Shown: positions 24,266 to 34,127, numbered from the stretch's first letter. The stretch: 64,000 nt of DNA from Acetobacterium woodii (GCA_016213825.1 JACQZP010000002.1:29916-93915); one strand, 5' to 3'. Numbers and translations: made by a program. The notes: generated by a model from the letters alone, not told the origin.

Positions 24266-26032
24266 GTGAAAGATGCCAAATGGATTTATGAAGACTATGA
24301 ATTTGACAATCGCATCTCTAATCTGATGTGGACAGTTTCCGGCGACTATGATGAAAATATGGACAGCGGCGAAAAAAGCTTTATCTCGGAAAACGTCGCA
24401 CTCTATCACGCCGTAACCGCTGGAGGACGACGCAAGTACATTAATTGGCCCTCCGTCAAGAAATATGTCATCAGCCGCCATCGAGCCGGTTTTAATAAGG
24501 ATATTTTATTAAGTCTGATTGCCATGGGCAGCGATGTGGTGGTGGAAGAAAAAATCATTGCCGAGCGCCCGGGGATCTATGATATCCGCAAAAAAGCCTA
24601 TGATGATATCCTCAGCAATTATTACAAGCTCCATACCGATAACGTCCTGGAAAAGGTGCGTCACGCCATGATTCTGGAAAAAATCGGCAAGACCCCGATG
24701 GTAGACACCGAAACCCGGAACATCACCCGGGATTTAGTCGATCTGCAAAAGCGGGAAGACACCATTGATATGTTAAAAGGCATTGAGGATATTTATGTAA
24801 AATATTTCCCCATGTTTGTGCAAGAAGAGGGCAGTCAGGACTACGAGTCCGGTAACAACAAAAATCATATCCGGGGCGATTTTTCTGACTTTATGCTGGA
24901 AGAAATGTTTGAAGATCCGGAAGATCAGGATATCGAAGCCTCCATTGAAGAAATTGCCGAAGCATTGATGGGGGAATCTCAGGGAGATTTGTCCAATGTG
25001 AATAATGCTGCGGACAACCGGATTTTGCGGGTTCAGGAGGAAGACATTGAAAAAATCTACGAGAAAGTTGCCTATTATTATGGCAACTCATTTTTAGATA
25101 TCAACCAGGTCAAAAAACTACAAAACCGGGTCTGTCAGGGCGAACATGGCAGCTGTCGAATCCATATGACCGATGGGGTTATCCGCAGTGAATCTGACAA
25201 TGAATTCCAGCAGAAATATGTTCAGCGACACCAGATCAAAAACACCGATGTATTCAGGGCAAACTATAAGGTTTTTAAGCGAAATATCAACAAACTGAAG
25301 GAAAGCATGTCCCGAACCCTGGTTCAGGAAGAAATTGTCGATGCGATTCCATCCGATGCCGGCCAACTGATCCCCAGCAAGCTCTGGCGGATTGGTCGCA
25401 GCAGCAACAACAAGGTGTTCGTGAAAAATATCGATAACAATAAGGGCAGCTTTGTGGTGGACATCCTTATCGATTCCAGCGGCTCCCAACGGCGAAATCA
25501 GTCGAAGGTGGCTATTCAAGCCTATATTCTGGCTCATGCGCTGACTTTGGTGGGCATTCCCAACCGGGTGCTGGGCTTTTCCAGTTTTCTTGATTACACA
25601 GTGATCAAGCGTTTTCGGGATTATGAGTCACCGCTTTCTGCCAATGACAATATTTTTGAATATTATTGCTCCGGGAACAACCGGGATGGTTTGGCGATTA
25701 AAGCCACCTGTGAAGATTTACTCAAACGCCGGGAAGACAATAAGATTCTGATTGTGTTAAGTGATGGCCGTCCCAACGACATCAAAGTGGGCAAAGGCCA
25801 AGCCAACGATTTAACCGAAGCCTATCGGGGTCGGGTTGCCATTGCCGATACCGCCAGAGAAGTGCGTTCGGCCAGGCAGCAGGGGATTATGATTCTCGGG
25901 GTTTTTACCGGCAAAGAACAGGATCTGATGGCTGAAAAGCTGATCTACGGCAAGGACTTTGCCTATATTAAGGACATCAATCGCTTTGCTGATATGGTTA
26001 TTAAGTATTTAAAACAAATTATTATGAACTAA
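24266..26032 (+). CDS. VWA-domain protein, partner of the MoxR ATPase (CbbO/NorD-like)
   Basis: 588 residues, GTG start after GGGAGGCAAACATT. The C-terminal von Willebrand A domain (about residues 395-585) has an intact MIDAS motif DSSGS at about residue 402, a conserved later Thr position and VLSDGRPND. The N-terminal two thirds are helical and charged, with a very acidic stretch (FEDPEDQDIEASIEEI) around residue 215. MIDAS proteins of this class contact the client enzyme and the ATPase ring. A strong terminator ends the operon. Confidence 0.88.
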   Translation: MKDAKWIYEDYEFDNRISNLMWTVSGDYDENMDSGEKSFISENVALYHAVTAGGRRKYINWPSVKKYVISRHRAGFNKDILLSLIAMGSDVVVEEKIIAERPGIYDIRKKAYDDILSNYYKLHTDNVLEKVRHAMILEKIGKTPMVDTETRNITRDLVDLQKREDTIDMLKGIEDIYVKYFPMFVQEEGSQDYESGNNKNHIRGDFSDFMLEEMFEDPEDQDIEASIEEIAEALMGESQGDLSNVNNAADNRILRVQEEDIEKIYEKVAYYYGNSFLDINQVKKLQNRVCQGEHGSCRIHMTDGVIRSESDNEFQQKYVQRHQIKNTDVFRANYKVFKRNINKLKESMSRTLVQEEIVDAIPSDAGQLIPSKLWRIGRSSNNKVFVKNIDNNKGSFVVDILIDSSGSQRRNQSKVAIQAYILAHALTLVGIPNRVLGFSSFLDYTVIKRFRDYESPLSANDNIFEYYCSGNNRDGLAIKATCEDLLKRREDNKILIVLSDGRPNDIKVGKGQANDLTEAYRGRVAIADTAREVRSARQQGIMILGVFTGKEQDLMAEKLIYGKDFAYIKDINRFADMVIKYLKQIIMN

Positions 26033-26035
26033 TAA

Positions 26036-26079
26036 AGAGGCCCCAGATTCAGAATGAATCAGGGGCCTCTGAGTTTTTT
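26036..26079 (+). terminator. Rho-independent terminator of the MoxR-VWA operon
   Basis: AGAGGCCCCAGATTC pairs with GAATCAGGGGCCTCT across a 5-base loop (26036-26070); six T follow at 26074-26079. Confidence 0.92.
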
Positions 26080-26119
26080 GGAGATGGATTAATGCACGAC
26101 AGGGCAGATAGGAACAGCT

Positions 26120-29100
26120 TTAGTAAGCGTAAACTGTCAAGGTAGTGCCATTATAGACCAGCAGCGAGCTTTTAAAGCTGCTGGGGATAAACGGACCCGC
26201 GTAAGCGCCGATTGTCTCTGGGGTGTAAGTAGAAAAAACTTGTTTAATCACATCGTTGTTTTCGTCTTGATAGATCAGATAGTCGTTATTGCTGTCAGTA
26301 TAATAAGTTGGGTTGCTTGGTTGGATGTTTGTTAAGCTATTGTTACTAGTCCATCCGCCGTAACTCCAGGAATAAATCGGGTAGGACGTGTTACCGTAAC
26401 CGTCAGTGTCAGGGGTGGTGGCAATTGCTAATGGATAGCTATTACTGTCGATGCCGATCAGCTGTTTGTCGCCTAAAGTCACCTTCGCACCGGTTGTCCA
26501 GGTACTTAAGTCGGTTGAGCTGTAGATCTGTCCAGTGCTGTCATAGCCAAAAAAGGTCGTAGTCCCCGCTTGCTTGGCGTAAAAGAGTTTAAAATTATCA
26601 GCGGGTGCAGTCAGGGTGCTGGCGACACTCCAGTTTGTGCTGGCGTACGGGGTGGATATGACCGCATGGACATCAAGAATTTGGCCGGGTGTTATATCAT
26701 CAGCCAGAACATAATTGCCGGCCGCTGCGCCGGTGGCATCGTTGCCGGTTAGGGTACCGGTGATTTTGATGGGGTGTGAGCCGGTGGCACTGGTTGTGTC
26801 CTTTAAATCAGCAGTATAATAGTCAGCGCGGTAGCTTCCGAGAGACACATCTTCCAGCGTAACAGTGCCAGCATGAGGAACGACACCATCTCCGCTTGCT
26901 TTAGTTGGATCAATTGAGGCACCCTTGATTGTGACGGTGCTGTTGCCATCGGCTTTTTTCATGGTTTCCAGCTTAACATTGCTATAGCCTAGGGTTCTTG
27001 GGGTAATCGTTGCCGATTTTGAGGTGTCCGCAACCGGGGCTAGGTAGTTTGTCCCCTCGGGCAGGGAATAGGTGATGGTGATCGGTTTATCCTCGCCGGC
27101 GTTTTTATCGTTATAGCTGGCGGTGGCTTTGACAGTTACCGTCTCGCTATTGATTAAGCCGCTGACAGCATCAGCGCTGAGGACATAATCCGATAATTTG
27201 GTCGTATTATCAGCCAGATAAACAGCCGTCGTGGCGTCATATTTTCGCGTTGCCGCGATGGTGGGGAGTTTGGTATTATCGACTGCCAGCTGAATTGGCT
27301 TAATCTTCCCGCTGCTGGTTAGGTCAGTGATACAGTAATTGCCTTTGTCATCGCCGGAAAGCGAAAAGCTGGTGGTGATATTATGATCACCGGCATTGAC
27401 ACCATCATAGTAGCTTGTTGCCGTCGCGATGACCTTATCCGTGCCGACAATCCCCGTCAGGCCATTGTTGCCCGTGATGGTGGTGAGAGTCGAGCTGGCG
27501 CTGGTACTACCATCATAGGTTTTATCGGTTTGCAGCCCCAGAGCAGCAGCGGAAACCGTCAGTTTCTTTGCGGTAATGCTGCCGTTGCTAGATGTAGCCG
27601 CAAAAGTTGGGTTGCCACCGGCAAAAACATAATTGCTGGCTGAAGCACCCTCCAGGCTGATGGTGTACTTGATGTAAAGCTCCGTTCCAGCTTCATTGGG
27701 TTTACTGGTTTCAGTTTGACAAGCGCTGTCGGTATAGTATTTTGCGTCTATTTTGTACAAAAGTGATGTGCCCGCTTCAGACTTAAACAAAACAATATTA
27801 TCGCTGCAGCTTAAATCTGAAGCGGGTTTTGCCGTGCTGGTGCCGTCATATTCCTTTGTCTTATTAGTCAAGGTCCCCACCGTTATTGTCAGCGGGGTGA
27901 TATCAGCACTTTTACTCTGATCATCCGGCGGAACCAGATAATTACTGGCGGCATCTCCGGAAAGCACGTAGTGAATGGTTGTTTTTTTGCCGATGCCGAC
28001 GTCTTTGCCGGCATCATAAGTGGCGGTAGCCTTTACAGTCACCTTGCCGGTATCAGCAGTAGCAATATTGCCGGGTGTTACCGGTTTATTATAGATTTTA
28101 TCCGTATTATTTCCTGCCGTAAAGACATCCGCCGTACCGTCGTAAGCTTTGGCCAACGGTTGGGGAACGTCAGACACGGGTATCGTCAGCTGACAGGGGC
28201 TGATACTGGCCCCATTAATTGTTTCAGTGGATGTGACCTGATAGCGACTATTGGCATTGGTACCACTAATTGCATAGTTAACCGTAATGATCTTGCTGCT
28301 GCTGGCGTTTTGATCATCATAGGCAGCGGTGGCGGAGACAATAATATTGGTGTCACCCACTACACCGGTCGCCACATTAATCGGCATATTGGATACATTG
28401 TCTCCATTGATGTTTTTTACCGCGGTTGTGCCGTCATAGCTTTTGGTTTTATTGATATTCAGGCTGGCGTTGGAGACACTCAAGGTTCTTTTGGTAATAG
28501 TTCCGGTGCCCAACTGATCCGCTGGTGCGGTATAGTTGCTGGCATCCGTTCCAGACAAGCTGTAAGTACACGCCACCGTTTTACCTGACCCCACTTCGAT
28601 CGCATCCGTTTTACCGGCATTGTTCTGGTAGGTGGTTGTTCGGGTGATCGTGAGGTTATCTGAGGAAACCTGTCCAAGATCTTCGTTAATCACGGTGTCC
28701 AGCGTCGCCGTTCCGTCAAACTCCTTTGAGACACTGGGTGTCGCCGGGAGGCTCAGTGTTTTTTTTACAATCTCGCCCTTGACCGTTGTGGCTGTCGGGG
28801 GATTGTATTTGTCGGCATTGGTGCCGGACAGGGTGTAGGTGATGGTGATGATCTTATCACTGCCAACGTTTTTATTGTTGTAGGTGGCAGTGGCATTGAC
28901 TACAACCGTATCACCAGCGACAACCCCGGCGATTGCCGCGGGATCAAGCACCTGATTGGTGACATCGGTAGCAGCATTGCCATCGTAGGCTTTTGACAGG
29001 GTGACGCTTGGTGCCGTGGTCACACTCAGATTGATCTTACTCGGGGGCGTATAGCCACCACCGCTACCGCCGCCGGGTTGTGGTTGGGGTGTTGGTTTTG

Positions 29101-30502
29101 GGATTACTGGTGGCACGACCACCCCAGGTTCAACGGTATAGTCCTGGGGCGCTTTTTCAAAGCTGACATTGTCCGAGGCAATTTCAGCTTTGCTGACGGT
29201 TCCAGTGCCAGTCACCTTAGTTGGGGACGACAGCGCCAGATTTGTCACCGTGGTGGTGGGGCCAAGATCAATGGCCGCATTTTGGGCAGCCTTAGCGACA
29301 TCAAAGCTCTTTATGCTGGTTTGTCCCTGGGTTTTAATCACGACATCTGGAGCATTTACGGTAACCGACTCAAAACTGCCTTCCAAGATCAGCGTTTCAC
29401 CGGCGGCGTTTTCACTGAGAACAACGGGAACACCATCAAGCCCGGAAGCGACAATCCGTACGCCACCATCAGGGGTCTGCTCAACCATAATTTTTGAATA
29501 AGCACCGCCATTGATATGGATACTGTTCTTACCGCCGCCCCGAACCCGCAGTTCGCCAGTGACGTTGACGTTGTTCAGGGTAACCTCCCCATCACCAACG
29601 GCTTCATCAATAATCAAATTGCCATCAATGGTCAGGTTCTGAAGCGTTACCCCGGTTGAGGTGATGATCACATCCTGATTGATCGTTTCCGAGCCGCTGT
29701 TAGGGCCATAGGTGCCGGGTTTGTGATAGTCCGTGATGGTACTCAAGTTTTCAAGTTGTTGCATCGCTGCGTTAATGGTTTTAACAGCGGCGGCCACTTC
29801 TTCTGCCGTGTTTTTGTCAGTAACGACGTGATTCTTTAGAACGGTCTGAAGATTGAGCCAGGAGGCTTTGCTATAGTCGGATTCGTTTAAGCTATTAATC
29901 TTTTTTATCAGTGTGGTGTAGGCATTTAAACCGGGGTCAGTTGCGGCGTCTTTGATAATTTCCAGTTTTAAAGCTTCCAGCCGCAGGGAGCTGCCCACGG
30001 TACCAAGCTGTTCGCCATCGACAAACCATTGTTCTGAATCAGCTGGCAGATCGCCGATGTTCTGAACATGACCCTGATAGCGAATATGGTAGCCGGAGGC
30101 CTTGGTACCGGAAGCATCAAGCAGGACGATTTTAATCGCTTCGATCCTCAGGCTGTCACCCCGGGTTCCAGCATAGTCGCCGTTTTTAGCCCAGCTGGAG
30201 GGATCGTTCTCATCATAGAGCCAACCGATATTCTGAACATGGACATTGTAGCGGAGCTCAACGTCTGCGGGCAGGCTATCAGCGGCTTTTAACTCAAAGC
30301 CTTCAATCCGTTTGCTCTGACCAACGGTACCAATCCGATTGGGGCTTTCCACCCAGGAACCGTCCGCCGGATAATCGCCCAGATCCTGAATATGGCCTCG
30401 GGAAAGAACCGGTAAAATAGTAGTATCTGCAGATGCCGCCAAAACCGAATGAACGGGAAATAGTGCACAACAGATAAGTAAGACCGTTAAGATTTTTTTC
30501 AT
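26120..30502 (-). CDS. Large secreted surface protein with ChW and multiple YDG-type repeats
   Basis: 1460 residues. Signal peptide 1-23, ending VLAASA. Residues 30-190 carry three clostridial hydrophobic-W (ChW) repeats, each with an H-x-Q-x-x-G start and an IGTVG-x-S-x-R-x-E-like end. A helical segment (190-250) is followed by a right-handed beta-helix-like region (265-450), a proline/glycine linker (PKPTPQPQPGGGSGGG, about 470-485), then about eight to nine repeats of 80-90 residues carrying K-x-YDG-T/N-x-x-A motifs (490-1260), and a C-terminal region rich in Y/S/T/W. No LPXTG anchor; attachment may be by the ChW repeats. Likely role: surface adhesin or matrix protein (inference). Stands alone with its own ribosome site (AAGGAG). 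Confidence 0.85.
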   Translation of the reverse strand: MKKILTVLLICCALFPVHSVLAASADTTILPVLSRGHIQDLGDYPADGSWVESPNRIGTVGQSKRIEGFELKAADSLPADVELRYNVHVQNIGWLYDENDPSSWAKNGDYAGTRGDSLRIEAIKIVLLDASGTKASGYHIRYQGHVQNIGDLPADSEQWFVDGEQLGTVGSSLRLEALKLEIIKDAATDPGLNAYTTLIKKINSLNESDYSKASWLNLQTVLKNHVVTDKNTAEEVAAAVKTINAAMQQLENLSTITDYHKPGTYGPNSGSETINQDVIITSTGVTLQNLTIDGNLIIDEAVGDGEVTLNNVNVTGELRVRGGGKNSIHINGGAYSKIMVEQTPDGGVRIVASGLDGVPVVLSENAAGETLILEGSFESVTVNAPDVVIKTQGQTSIKSFDVAKAAQNAAIDLGPTTTVTNLALSSPTKVTGTGTVSKAEIASDNVSFEKAPQDYTVEPGVVVPPVIPKPTPQPQPGGGSGGGYTPPSKINLSVTTAPSVTLSKAYDGNAATDVTNQVLDPAAIAGVVAGDTVVVNATATYNNKNVGSDKIITITYTLSGTNADKYNPPTATTVKGEIVKKTLSLPATPSVSKEFDGTATLDTVINEDLGQVSSDNLTITRTTTYQNNAGKTDAIEVGSGKTVACTYSLSGTDASNYTAPADQLGTGTITKRTLSVSNASLNINKTKSYDGTTAVKNINGDNVSNMPINVATGVVGDTNIIVSATAAYDDQNASSSKIITVNYAISGTNANSRYQVTSTETINGASISPCQLTIPVSDVPQPLAKAYDGTADVFTAGNNTDKIYNKPVTPGNIATADTGKVTVKATATYDAGKDVGIGKKTTIHYVLSGDAASNYLVPPDDQSKSADITPLTITVGTLTNKTKEYDGTSTAKPASDLSCSDNIVLFKSEAGTSLLYKIDAKYYTDSACQTETSKPNEAGTELYIKYTISLEGASASNYVFAGGNPTFAATSSNGSITAKKLTVSAAALGLQTDKTYDGSTSASSTLTTITGNNGLTGIVGTDKVIATATSYYDGVNAGDHNITTSFSLSGDDKGNYCITDLTSSGKIKPIQLAVDNTKLPTIAATRKYDATTAVYLADNTTKLSDYVLSADAVSGLINSETVTVKATASYNDKNAGEDKPITITYSLPEGTNYLAPVADTSKSATITPRTLGYSNVKLETMKKADGNSTVTIKGASIDPTKASGDGVVPHAGTVTLEDVSLGSYRADYYTADLKDTTSATGSHPIKITGTLTGNDATGAAAGNYVLADDITPGQILDVHAVISTPYASTNWSVASTLTAPADNFKLFYAKQAGTTTFFGYDSTGQIYSSTDLSTWTTGAKVTLGDKQLIGIDSNSYPLAIATTPDTDGYGNTSYPIYSWSYGGWTSNNSLTNIQPSNPTYYTDSNNDYLIYQDENNDVIKQVFSTYTPETIGAYAGPFIPSSFKSSLLVYNGTTLTVYAY

Positions 30503-30826
30503 TGTTAACTCCTTATATGTTTAAATGATGGAATGAGTTCGTTAAATAATAACCGCCACATAGTAAAAAAATGAGGATAAATATTAAACATGGTAATTGT
30601 ACCAGAGTGTCAGTGTTGATAAAAGTGCGATTCACGAACGAAAAGCACGATTCACGAATTGCCAATCGCTTCTTGAGAACCCGGCAGTTGCTATAGTTAC
30701 AGTTGCTGCAGGAGGGCAAAAAGAAAAATGCTCCAGGTTCACAAAACCTGGAGCATTTTTTCATATAGCTGAGTGTTGAATTTAATAGTAGAAGAACTTA
30801 AACTGCCCTTTTTAAAGAAGGCTATT
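30503..30826. other. Intergenic region upstream of the surface-protein gene
   Basis: Presumed promoter region of the minus-strand surface-protein gene. It contains a direct repeat CGATTCACGAA (two copies around 30629 and 30649) and the hairpin terminator at 30724-30761. No open frame here has a ribosome site or family resemblance. Confidence 0.4.
30724..30761 (-). terminator. Terminator downstream of the small membrane protein gene
   Basis: AAAAATGCTCCAGGTT (30724-30739) pairs with AACCTGGAGCATTTTT (30745-30760). Read on the minus strand, it follows the gene ending at 30827; the A/T tracts on both sides would also allow function in the other direction. Confidence 0.85.
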
Positions 30827-31135
30827 TTAATGATCTTCAGGCGGGGTGTTATCGTCATTTTTTCCTTCCGGGATAACATCATATTTCACATCATTTAAGA
30901 GCCCATTGGGTTCATCAATTTCTTTGACCGGTTCAGTAGAATTATCCTCTAAATAAGTCTCATTAAATATTTTTCTTTTGCCCAGACCGACAAAGATCAA
31001 TAAACAGGCAATGACAGCAAAAATAACGATTGCCAGCGTATTGCGACTTGATATTGCAAAAACCCCGGCAACGCCACCCCAGATAAACCAAGAGGTGCCA
31101 TTCGATAAGTTTTTCTTCTTTTCTCCGTTTTCCAT
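30827..31135 (-). CDS. Small membrane protein of unknown function
   Basis: 102 residues starting MENGEKKKNLSNG after AAAGGGGACTTTGTTG. Two close hydrophobic segments (about residues 16-32 and 35-53) are followed by a long acidic, proline-containing cytoplasmic or external tail (EDNSTEPVKEIDEPNG...). No named family recognised. It is a single gene between a terminator and the leuA leader. A start two codons upstream (TTG) is possible but not needed. Confidence 0.7.
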   Translation of the reverse strand: MENGEKKKNLSNGTSWFIWGGVAGVFAISSRNTLAIVIFAVIACLLIFVGLGKRKIFNETYLEDNSTEPVKEIDEPNGLLNDVKYDVIPEGKNDDNTPPEDH

Positions 31136-31351
31136 CAACAAAGTCCCCTTTCACGCTAAAAGCCAGATTCCCAAGAAGTCGTAAAACGCTTGTAGTGTCA
31201 ACCTTTAGCACTATGCAGATTATAATATATCTGAAAGTTAAATACAATATTCCATCTTACAAAAAATAAATCAGGAAGGTAGTTCAAGCCTAATGATTTT
31301 CCAAATGGGCCTTGTGAATTGTTTGAAGAGGTTGCTTTTGAGCTTATAGGG

Positions 31352-31380
31352 TTGACAAGCGAGCCCGATTCGTTTATGAT
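31352..31380 (+). promoter_or_regulatory. Promoter of the leuA leader
   Basis: TTGACA (31352-31357), a 17-base spacer and TATGAT (31375-31380), followed within a few bases by the T-box leader. Confidence 0.75.
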
Positions 31381-31389
31381 ATACAAAAT

Positions 31390-31664
31390 ATAAAAAAGAC
31401 ATTGATGAGGAATAGTAGTTATTGGATGATTTTCAGAGATCTGCTGGGTGGTGCGAAGCAGAAATCAGAAGGTGATGAACTGACCTTGGAGTTGCTTGCT
31501 GAAATGACGCTTGTGAAAGAATCAGGTGAAAAAGTAGGTCAAGACGGAAGCCCACCGTTAAAGGGGATGGATATCGGTTTTATTAAACCCGTATTGAAGG
31601 CTAAGGTATAAAAAGAGTGGTATAGCAGATTTTCGTCTGTCTCGTTTGAGACAGGCGTTTTTTT
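31390..31664 (+). promoter_or_regulatory. Leucine T-box leader (stem I, specifier CTG, first T-box and terminator)
   Basis: A GAGGAATAGTAG block begins stem I; GGGTGGTGCGAAGC is the distal-loop motif. The specifier region reads GAA-CTG-ACC-TTGGAG, making CTG (31480-31482) a leucine codon. A degenerate T-box AGAGTGGTATAGCAG (about 31614) precedes a terminator: CGTCTGTCTC (31634-31643) with GAGACAGGCG (31648-31657) and seven T. Uncharged tRNA-Leu would favour the antiterminator. The downstream gene is 2-isopropylmalate synthase, agreeing with leucine. An open frame across this leader is not a gene. Confidence 0.85.
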
Positions 31665-31719
31665 ATACAATTTTTTTATATAATCAGTTTTTCATGGGCA
31701 GGATAAAGGGTATCGAGAA

Positions 31720-31805
31720 AGTGCATACAGTTGCCTGTATGAATAAGAGTGGTACCGCGGAAAGCTCCCTTTTCGTCTCTGATTGAGATGTCAGGGAGCT
31801 TTTTT
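31720..31805 (+). promoter_or_regulatory. Second T-box antiterminator/terminator module without its own stem I
   Basis: A small hairpin CATACAG/CTGTATG (31724-31741) is followed by a canonical T-box, AGAGTGGTACCGCGG (31746-31760), and a terminator formed by AGCTCCCT (31763-31770) and AGGGAGCT (31793-31800) with T tract to 31805. Only about 55 bases separate it from the first terminator, too few for a second specifier stem. The leader therefore seems to be partially duplicated, giving two successive decision points. Confidence 0.75.
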
Positions 31806-31833
31806 ACGCAAAATTCATAAAAGGAGAAAGAGT

Positions 31834-33369
31834 ATGTCACGAAAAATTTATGTGTTCGACACAACATTAAGGGATGGGGAACAGGTTCCGGGAGCAAAAT
31901 TGAATTTGGCCGAGAAGCTGGAGGTGGCAGAGCAGATTGCGAAAATGAAGGTGGATATGATGGAGGTGGGGTTCCCTTCATCATCCCAGGGGGATTTTGA
32001 GGCCGTTCGGGCCATCAGTCGTAAAATTGGGAAAGAGGTCTGGATTGCCGCCCTGGGGCGGGCGGTCCAATCGGATATTGACTGTATTTATGAGAGTATT
32101 CGGGAGGCCGAGAATCCGCTGATTCATATTGTTTTGGGATCATCGGATGTTCATGTTGCCAAAAAATTCAGAAAAACACCGGGTCAGGTCATTGAAATGG
32201 GCGTGGGGGCAGTTAAATATGCCAGCAGTCTATTACCCCAGGTCCAGTATTCCCTGGAAGATGCCAGTCGCTCGGAATTTGAATATCTCTGGCAAACCAT
32301 TGAAGCGGTGGTGAAGGCTGGTGCTACCATTATCAATGTGCCGGATACAGTAGGCTTCGCCATTCCTGAAGAATTTGGGAAACTGATCTATCGGATCAAT
32401 GATCGGCTGAAAAACCTGGCTCCCCAGGTATTACTCAGTGTCCATTGCCATAATGATACTGGTCTGGCCACGGCCAATACTCTGGCAGCGGTTAAAAACG
32501 GGGCGGATAAGGTGGAGTGTACCATCAATGGGATTGGCGAACGGGCCGGAAATACTTCGCTGGAGGAAGTGATCATGGGGATTCAGCTTCATGAAGCCTA
32601 TTATGGTGGACATACTACAGTAGATACCCGGCAGATTTATGAAACCTCCCGGATGGTCAGTGCCACGATGGGACTGGATATCCAGGTGAACAAGGCAATC
32701 ACCGGGGAAAATGCCTTTGCTCATTCATCGGGCATTCATCAGGACGGGTTACTCAAATCAAAGGATGTCTACGAAATTATGGACCCGGAAACCATTGGTG
32801 CTCCGGCAATGGAAATTGTCCTCACCGCCAGATCAGGCCGCCATGCTTTTATGCACGTAACCAAGCATCTGGGTTTTGATATCCCCGAGGAAGCGGTAGC
32901 GGATATCTATCAGCAGTTTTTGATCATGGCAGATGCCAAAAAAGAAATCTATGATAATGATGTGTTGACCCTGTTAAAAAACAGCCCGATTCCAAGTAGG
33001 GGAACCCACCCGGAATTATGGCAGCTGATCGATTATGAAATGACGGTAGTCAACAGTTTGCCTTGGGCGATGGTAAAGCTGGCACAAGGGAATAAAGAAG
33101 TGGTTCAGAGCCAGCATGGTTCTGGTGTTATCGATGCCCTTTATGGGGCCATTATGGAAGCCATCGGTGCACCCATTGAACTCATCGATTACCGGATCAA
33201 CAGTTTAAGTCGGGGAAAAGGGAGTCTGGGCAAGGTCACCGCCCAAATTCGCTGTGACAATCAATTGTTTTCGGGGAAAGCCATCGAACAGGATGTGATA
33301 CGAGCCAGTGCCTTATCACTTATTAATGCTGTTAATAAAATGGTACTGGAACAAGCCCGGAATTATTAA
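31834..33369 (+). CDS. leuA: 2-isopropylmalate synthase
   Basis: First committed step of leucine synthesis: condenses acetyl-CoA with 2-oxoisovalerate. 511 residues starting [17 protein letters not shown] after AAAAGGAGAAAGAGT. The HMGL-type TIM barrel has DTTLRDGE (metal-binding Asp), [14 protein letters not shown] (HxH metal site) and the GIGERAGN loop; the C-terminal part (from about residue 390) carries the LeuA allosteric domain with [11 protein letters not shown]. Related synthases (citramalate, homocitrate) are possible but the leucine T-box supports LeuA. Confidence 0.93.
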   Translation: MSRKIYVFDTTLRDGEQVPGAKLNLAEKLEVAEQIAKMKVDMMEVGFPSSSQGDFEAVRAISRKIGKEVWIAALGRAVQSDIDCIYESIREAENPLIHIVLGSSDVHVAKKFRKTPGQVIEMGVGAVKYASSLLPQVQYSLEDASRSEFEYLWQTIEAVVKAGATIINVPDTVGFAIPEEFGKLIYRINDRLKNLAPQVLLSVHCHNDTGLATANTLAAVKNGADKVECTINGIGERAGNTSLEEVIMGIQLHEAYYGGHTTVDTRQIYETSRMVSATMGLDIQVNKAITGENAFAHSSGIHQDGLLKSKDVYEIMDPETIGAPAMEIVLTARSGRHAFMHVTKHLGFDIPEEAVADIYQQFLIMADAKKEIYDNDVLTLLKNSPIPSRGTHPELWQLIDYEMTVVNSLPWAMVKLAQGNKEVVQSQHGSGVIDALYGAIMEAIGAPIELIDYRINSLSRGKGSLGKVTAQIRCDNQLFSGKAIEQDVIRASALSLINAVNKMVLEQARNY

Positions 33370-33424
33370 CATTTGAGTTTCTTTTTTGCCCTTGTGGATT
33401 GGTACACTAAAAAAAGGCTAAAGC

Positions 33425-33880
33425 TTATTCCAGGGAAAATTCAATTCCCCGATGTTCCACCGAAGTGGAAAAAACAATCAGTGTCTTGGTTCGGCCAAAG
33501 CGTTGCAGCTCGCCGATAAAGGCATCCAATTCGTAGGTACTGGGGAAAAGAACTTCCAGCAGCATCGAATAATCACCGGTGACACAATTGCATTCAATCA
33601 CATTATGGCAGGTTTGAATGTAGGGGTAAAATTCTTTTTTGCAGGCGGGTTCAACTTCAAGATTGACGAAGGCTTTGATATGGTATCCCATTTTTATGGG
33701 ATCAATAACGGCCTGATAACCTTGAATAATGTGGCTTTTTTCAAGCTGTTCAATCCGGGAAGAAACCGCTGGGGAGGAAAGGTAGACTTGAGCGGCCAGT
33801 TCCTTGATTGAGATCCGTCCATTTTTCTGCAGCAAATTTAATATCTGCAGATCGATAGAATCCAATACATTGTTTTTCAT
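33425..33880 (-). CDS. Lrp/AsnC family transcriptional regulator
   Basis: 151 residues. N-terminal helix-turn-helix: LDSIDLQILNLLQKNGR, then SIKELAAQVYLSSPAVSSRIEQLE. C-terminal RAM ligand domain with YHIKAFVNLEVEP and V-x-GDYSMLLEV. Lrp/AsnC proteins respond to amino acids. It lies between leuA and the divergent glutamate dehydrogenase gene, so control of one or both is plausible but not shown. GTATCTAATG is the start context, with AGGAG upstream. Confidence 0.9.
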   Translation of the reverse strand: MKNNVLDSIDLQILNLLQKNGRISIKELAAQVYLSSPAVSSRIEQLEKSHIIQGYQAVIDPIKMGYHIKAFVNLEVEPACKKEFYPYIQTCHNVIECNCVTGDYSMLLEVLFPSTYELDAFIGELQRFGRTKTLIVFSTSVEHRGIEFSLE

Positions 33881-34049
33881 TAGATACTCCTGGGTTTGAT
33901 TTGTTTTGCAACAGGATTAGTTTTAGGTAAATGAATTGAAATACTAAAATAATTTTAGCATAATTAAATTAAGTAAGAAAGATAAAAAACTTATATAATT
34001 AGGCTGTTTAGCTTAAAATAATTAGGTATCATGGTTTTATACTTACTCA

Positions 34050-34079
34050 TTGACAGTGATTGACCTTTAAGTTTATGAT
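34050..34079 (+). promoter_or_regulatory. Promoter candidate of the glutamate dehydrogenase gene
   Basis: TTGACA (34050-34055), 18 bases, TATGAT (34074-34079). The gene starts 49 bases after the -10 element. Confidence 0.6.
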
Positions 34080-34127
34080 TATCTCCAGTTGATGCACAAC
34101 GACAAATCATAAACAGGAGACAATTGT

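Noticed and set aside
27971..28588. 205-residue frame on the plus strand inside the surface-protein gene
   Set aside because: Antisense shadow of the YDG repeats; the minus-strand protein has a signal peptide, repeats and ribosome site.
26120..30502. Possible tandem DNA repeat or CRISPR-like array in the surface-protein gene
   Set aside because: The periodicity is at protein level (YDG repeats of 80-90 residues) with diverged DNA; there are no identical short repeats with unique spacers. No CRISPR array was seen elsewhere.
31402..31611. 69-residue open frame before leuA
   Set aside because: It covers the specifier stem of the T-box leader, has no ribosome site and no protein-like conservation that I can see.
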